Shown: piece by piece, positions 41,568 to 43,724 of the stretch | Layout of the letters: every line of letters begins with the position of its first letter | Numbering within the stretch: the first letter of the stretch is position 1 | DNA from: Flavobacteriaceae bacterium | GTDB lineage: Bacteria > Bacteroidota > Bacteroidia > Flavobacteriales > Flavobacteriaceae | Assembly (NCBI GenBank): GCA_023257625.1 | Contig: JALRBW010000027.1 | Coordinates: forward strand, 1-43,724 | Length of the DNA stretch: 43,724 nt | Reading direction: 5' to 3' | Translations under genes and position numbers: made by a program | The notes under the pieces: generated by a model | Seen by the model: only the letters and a program-made list of their open reading frames with translations | Told to the model about the DNA's origin: nothing | Database searches by the model: none

Positions 41568-42956
41568 ATGACTACATACGACATTATCATTTTAGGAAGT
41601 GGCCCTGGGGGTTACGTGACAGCAATACGTGCCGCGCAACTTGGTTTTAAAACAGCAATTGTTGAAAAAGAAAGTTTGGGTGGCGTCTGCCTAAATTGGG
41701 GTTGTATACCCACAAAAGCACTACTAAAATCAGCACAAGTGTTTGACTATTTAAAACATGCAGATGAGTATGGATTGATAGTAAAAGATTACGATAAAGA
41801 TTTTAATGCTGTTGTAAACCGCAGTAGAAATGTTGCTGGTGGAATGAGTAAAGGAGTTCAATTTTTAATGAAAAAAAATAAAATTGATGTGCTTGAAGGT
41901 TTCGGTAAAATTCTTCCAGGTAAAAAAGTTCAAGTATCACAAAATAACAAAACAGAAGAATATCAAGCTCAACATATTATAATTGCAACGGGTGCCCGTT
42001 CAAGGGAACTTCCTAATCTACCTCAAGATGGAAAGAAAGTTATTGGTTACAGGGAGGCAATGACATTACCAAGTCAACCTAAAAAATTAATAGTAGTAGG
42101 TTCGGGTGCCATAGGTATTGAATTTGCTTTTTTTTATAACGCAATGGGAACAGAAGTAACCATTGTAGAGTATTTAGACCGGATTGTACCTGTTGAAGAT
42201 GAAGAAATATCCAAACAGTTGGAACGTTCGTTTAAGAAAAGTGGTATTAATATAATTACAAATGCTGAAGTTACTTCTGTAGATAGTAAAGGCAATGGAG
42301 TAAAAGCGACCATTAAAACAGCTAAAGGTGAAGAAACCCTTACTGCTGACATTGTTCTTTCAGCTGTAGGTATAAAAACAAATATTGAAAATATTGGTCT
42401 TGAAGAAGTAGGTATCGTTGTTGATCGAGATAAAATTCTAGTTAATGATTTTTACCAAACCAACCTTCCTGGCTATTATGCCATTGGCGATGTAACTCCT
42501 GGTCAAGCTCTTGCACATGTTGCTTCAGCGGAAGGAATTATATGTGTTGAAAAAATTGCTGGACTACATGTTGAGCCACTTGATTATGGAAATATTCCTG
42601 GTTGTACCTATTGCTCTCCTGAAATAGCCTCAGTAGGTTTAACAGAAGCAAAAGCTAAGGAAAAAGGCTATGACATAAAAGTGGGTAAATTTCCCTTTTC
42701 AGCTTCAGGAAAAGCACAAGCTAGTGGTAATTCAGATGGTTTTGTTAAGGTTATTTTTGATGCTAAATACGGCGAATGGTTAGGATGCCATATGATTGGT
42801 GCAGGGGTTACCGATATGATTGCTGAAGCAGTTTTAGGACGAAAGTTAGAAACCACAGGGCATGAAGTTTTAAAATCGGTACATCCACATCCAACAATGA
42901 GTGAAGCTGTTATGGAAGCTGTTGCTGCGGCTTACGATGAGGTAATTCATTTATAA
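41568..42956 (+). CDS. lpdA: Dihydrolipoyl dehydrogenase
   Basis: A 462-residue FAD/NAD flavoprotein (E3) that reoxidises dihydrolipoamide in pyruvate and 2-oxoglutarate dehydrogenases and in the glycine cleavage system. The FAD motif is LGSGPGGYVTAIRAAQLG (9-26). The redox disulfide is Cys41/Cys46 in GGVCLNWGCIPTK. A second Rossmann motif VVGSGAIGIEFA binds NAD, and the C-terminal HPHPTMSEAVMEA carries the catalytic His-Glu pair. It stands alone between msrB and ssrA; its link to gcvT in this window is functional, not positional. Confidence 0.97.
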   Translation: MTTYDIIILGSGPGGYVTAIRAAQLGFKTAIVEKESLGGVCLNWGCIPTKALLKSAQVFDYLKHADEYGLIVKDYDKDFNAVVNRSRNVAGGMSKGVQFLMKKNKIDVLEGFGKILPGKKVQVSQNNKTEEYQAQHIIIATGARSRELPNLPQDGKKVIGYREAMTLPSQPKKLIVVGSGAIGIEFAFFYNAMGTEVTIVEYLDRIVPVEDEEISKQLERSFKKSGINIITNAEVTSVDSKGNGVKATIKTAKGEETLTADIVLSAVGIKTNIENIGLEEVGIVVDRDKILVNDFYQTNLPGYYAIGDVTPGQALAHVASAEGIICVEKIAGLHVEPLDYGNIPGCTYCSPEIASVGLTEAKAKEKGYDIKVGKFPFSASGKAQASGNSDGFVKVIFDAKYGEWLGCHMIGAGVTDMIAEAVLGRKLETTGHEVLKSVHPHPTMSEAVMEAVAAAYDEVIHL

Positions 42957-43003
42957 GTTAGATTTAAATTCTTTAAAAAATCAAACCTTTATAAATAAGA
43001 TTA

Positions 43004-43039
43004 TTTGCCAATTCTTTTGGCTTAATCTTTGTAAGTTTG
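43004..43039 (+). promoter_or_regulatory. Putative ssrA promoter, TTTG-N24-TAAGTTTG
   Basis: TAAGTTTG (43032-43039) matches the -7 consensus, with TTTG at 43004-43007, 24 bases upstream. Transcription would start near 43045, about 18 bases before the mature tmRNA 5' end, fitting a precursor trimmed by RNase P. Confidence 0.55.
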
Positions 43040-43062
43040 AAAATATGTTCATTGAAAATTTT

Positions 43063-43457
43063 GGGGTCGACTGGTTTTGACAGCAGGACCCATGAAATAG
43101 TAAGCAAGTCGAGCGCTGAATAACAGCTCGTGAATCTCATTTTTCAAAGCTTTAAATGGCGAGAATAACTACGCTCTAGCTGCATAATAACTGAATTATA
43201 GTAAGTTAATGCCAAGTCTCGGCTAGGCCGAGAAGCTGGATGTCTCTAAGCAGCCCTTGTTGACGGCGGTTTGTATTGAGGCACCATAAAAGTCAACATC
43301 GAAACACAGCAGCGTCGGTTGTGTTTTTCAATAAAGATGCTAAGGTGTAGATGGGCAGGTTTCGGTCAGTCTATATTCGAAAATCATACGGAATCTAAAC
43401 TTGTAGAAAGCTATTTAATGGCTTGTTTGGACGCGGGTTCGAATCCCGCCGACTCCA
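43063..43457 (+). ncRNA. ssrA: tmRNA (tag GENNYALAA)
   Basis: A one-piece transfer-messenger RNA of 395 nt that frees stalled ribosomes and tags the unfinished protein. The acceptor stem pairs GGGGTCG (43063-43069) with CGACTCC (43450-43456); discriminator A at 43457; CCA is not encoded. The T arm GCGGG-TTCGAAT-CCCGC precedes the 3' end. The mRNA-like part runs GGC GAG AAT AAC TAC GCT CTA GCT GCA (43158-43184), followed by two TAA stops, giving the tag GENNYALAA. Pseudoknot stems are visible, for example TCTCGGCTAGGCCGAGA near 43217-43233. The terminator follows six bases after the end. Confidence 0.97.
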
Positions 43458-43463
43458 CTTTAA

Positions 43464-43501
43464 AGTCCTGAAAGCCCAGTGTTTTCGGGACTTATTTTTT
43501 T
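43464..43501 (+). terminator. Intrinsic terminator of ssrA
   Basis: AGTCCTGAAA and TTTTCGGGACT form a 10-11-bp stem with a short loop, followed by TATTTTTTT. It is identical to the terminator after tRNA-Ser at the left end. Confidence 0.88.
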
Positions 43502-43513
43502 CAGTTGCCTGGA
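43464..43513. repeat. 50-bp inverted repeat, right copy
   Basis: Exact reverse complement of 121-170. It includes the ssrA terminator and 12 bases past the T-run (CAGTTGCCTGGA). Beyond base 43513 the two flanks diverge at once. Unlike the left copy, the sequence outside this copy is AT-rich like the rest of the window. Confidence 0.9.
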
Positions 43514-43682
43514 GCGTTGCCTTTTCTCTGTCTTACAACCATTGGATCTACACTTCAAATTTAGTGGTTTAATTTTCGAGTATCTTTAGGTATTCAAATA
43601 AAATTCACTCCAATCATATCATTATAATAACCAGCAAGGCTTGGATTGCCTTAATCCCTGCTATTGCATAAACTTAACCAAC

Positions 43683-43724
43683 ATGACTACAGCTAAAGAT
43701 TACGCATCATTCCTTCAGCAACTA
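43683..43724 (+). CDS. Possible gene start, cut by the window edge
   Basis: An ATG at 43683 opens a frame of 14 codons (MTTAKDYASFLQQL) running off the end. The amphipathic start is plausible for a real gene, but nothing identifies it. The 170 bp between the ssrA repeat and this ATG hold no other feature. Confidence 0.3.
   Translation, partial: MTTAKDYASFLQQL

Noticed and set aside
43158-43190. Small protein gene inside ssrA
   Set aside because: This is the tmRNA tag reading frame, ending in ALAA and a double stop.
177-43457. Att-site relation between tRNA-Ser and ssrA
   Set aside because: The only shared gene sequence is the generic T-arm TTCGAATCCC; the exact repeat lies outside both RNA genes and is inverted, which does not fit direct attL/attR repeats.
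1-43724. CRISPR array, insertion sequence, prophage or defence system
   Set aside because: No regularly spaced direct repeats, transposase, phage structural or restriction/toxin gene was seen; nearly all of the sequence is core genes.

Overview
This window comes from the chromosome of an AT-rich (roughly one-third GC by eye) member of the Bacteroidota, most likely class Flavobacteriia. The evidence is: promoters of the TTG/TTTG-N17-24-TAnnTTTG type, including a perfect TTTG-N19-TATATTTG before rpsA; no Shine-Dalgarno sequences; a tmRNA tag reading GENNYALAA; a fused aspartokinase-homoserine dehydrogenase; a DnaX without the zinc-binding cysteines; and head-GIN/DUF2807-type surface proteins. 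Almost all of it is core-genome housekeeping. I see no prophage, insertion sequence, CRISPR array or defence island.

Layout, left end (1-5.2 kb): an unusually GC-rich stretch (1-120), a stable-RNA terminator and tRNA-Ser(GCU) on the minus strand, then an NlpC/P60 peptidase facing a minus-strand gyrA-TPR pair. Next (5.4-17.1 kb): clpC, the threonine operon thrA-thrB-thrC, a secreted Xaa-Pro aminopeptidase converging on it, and gcvT, an SDR-type epimerase and a YebC-family regulator on the plus strand. Middle (17.1-23.8 kb): a plsC-like acyltransferase and a RecD-like helicase on the minus strand; a plus-strand run of a conserved hypothetical, a DUF3822 gene and rsmD; the RNase P RNA gene on the minus strand; then dnaX and miaE. 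dnaX is split by a -1 frame change at an A10 tract, the hallmark of gamma/tau production by frameshifting or slippage.

Right half: a tightly packed minus-strand operon, pyrR-pyrB-(107-aa protein)-rnz-pdxH-sixA-ppk1-ppx (30.7 down to 23.8 kb), combines pyrimidine synthesis, tRNA 3' processing, vitamin B6 and polyphosphate metabolism. Upstream of it, also on the minus strand, lie rpsA (with a lysine/alanine/threonine-rich, histone-like N-terminal tail and a structured leader), cmk and lon. Divergent from lon is an ECF sigma factor operon: sigma, membrane-anchored putative anti-sigma, and two exported beta-repeat proteins. It is followed by a UMF1-type MFS transporter (minus), tandem overlapping msrB genes (one a lipoprotein), lpdA, and the tmRNA gene ssrA.

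The points most worth a second look are the dnaX frameshift site; an exact 50-bp inverted duplication that places the same terminator-plus-tail directly after both tRNA-Ser (left end) and tmRNA (right end); the sudden GC-rich sequence outside the left copy, which could be foreign DNA or an assembly join; and the sigma/anti-sigma/solenoid operon. I found no clear-cut new biological system; the sigma operon and the duplicated terminator are the nearest candidates.
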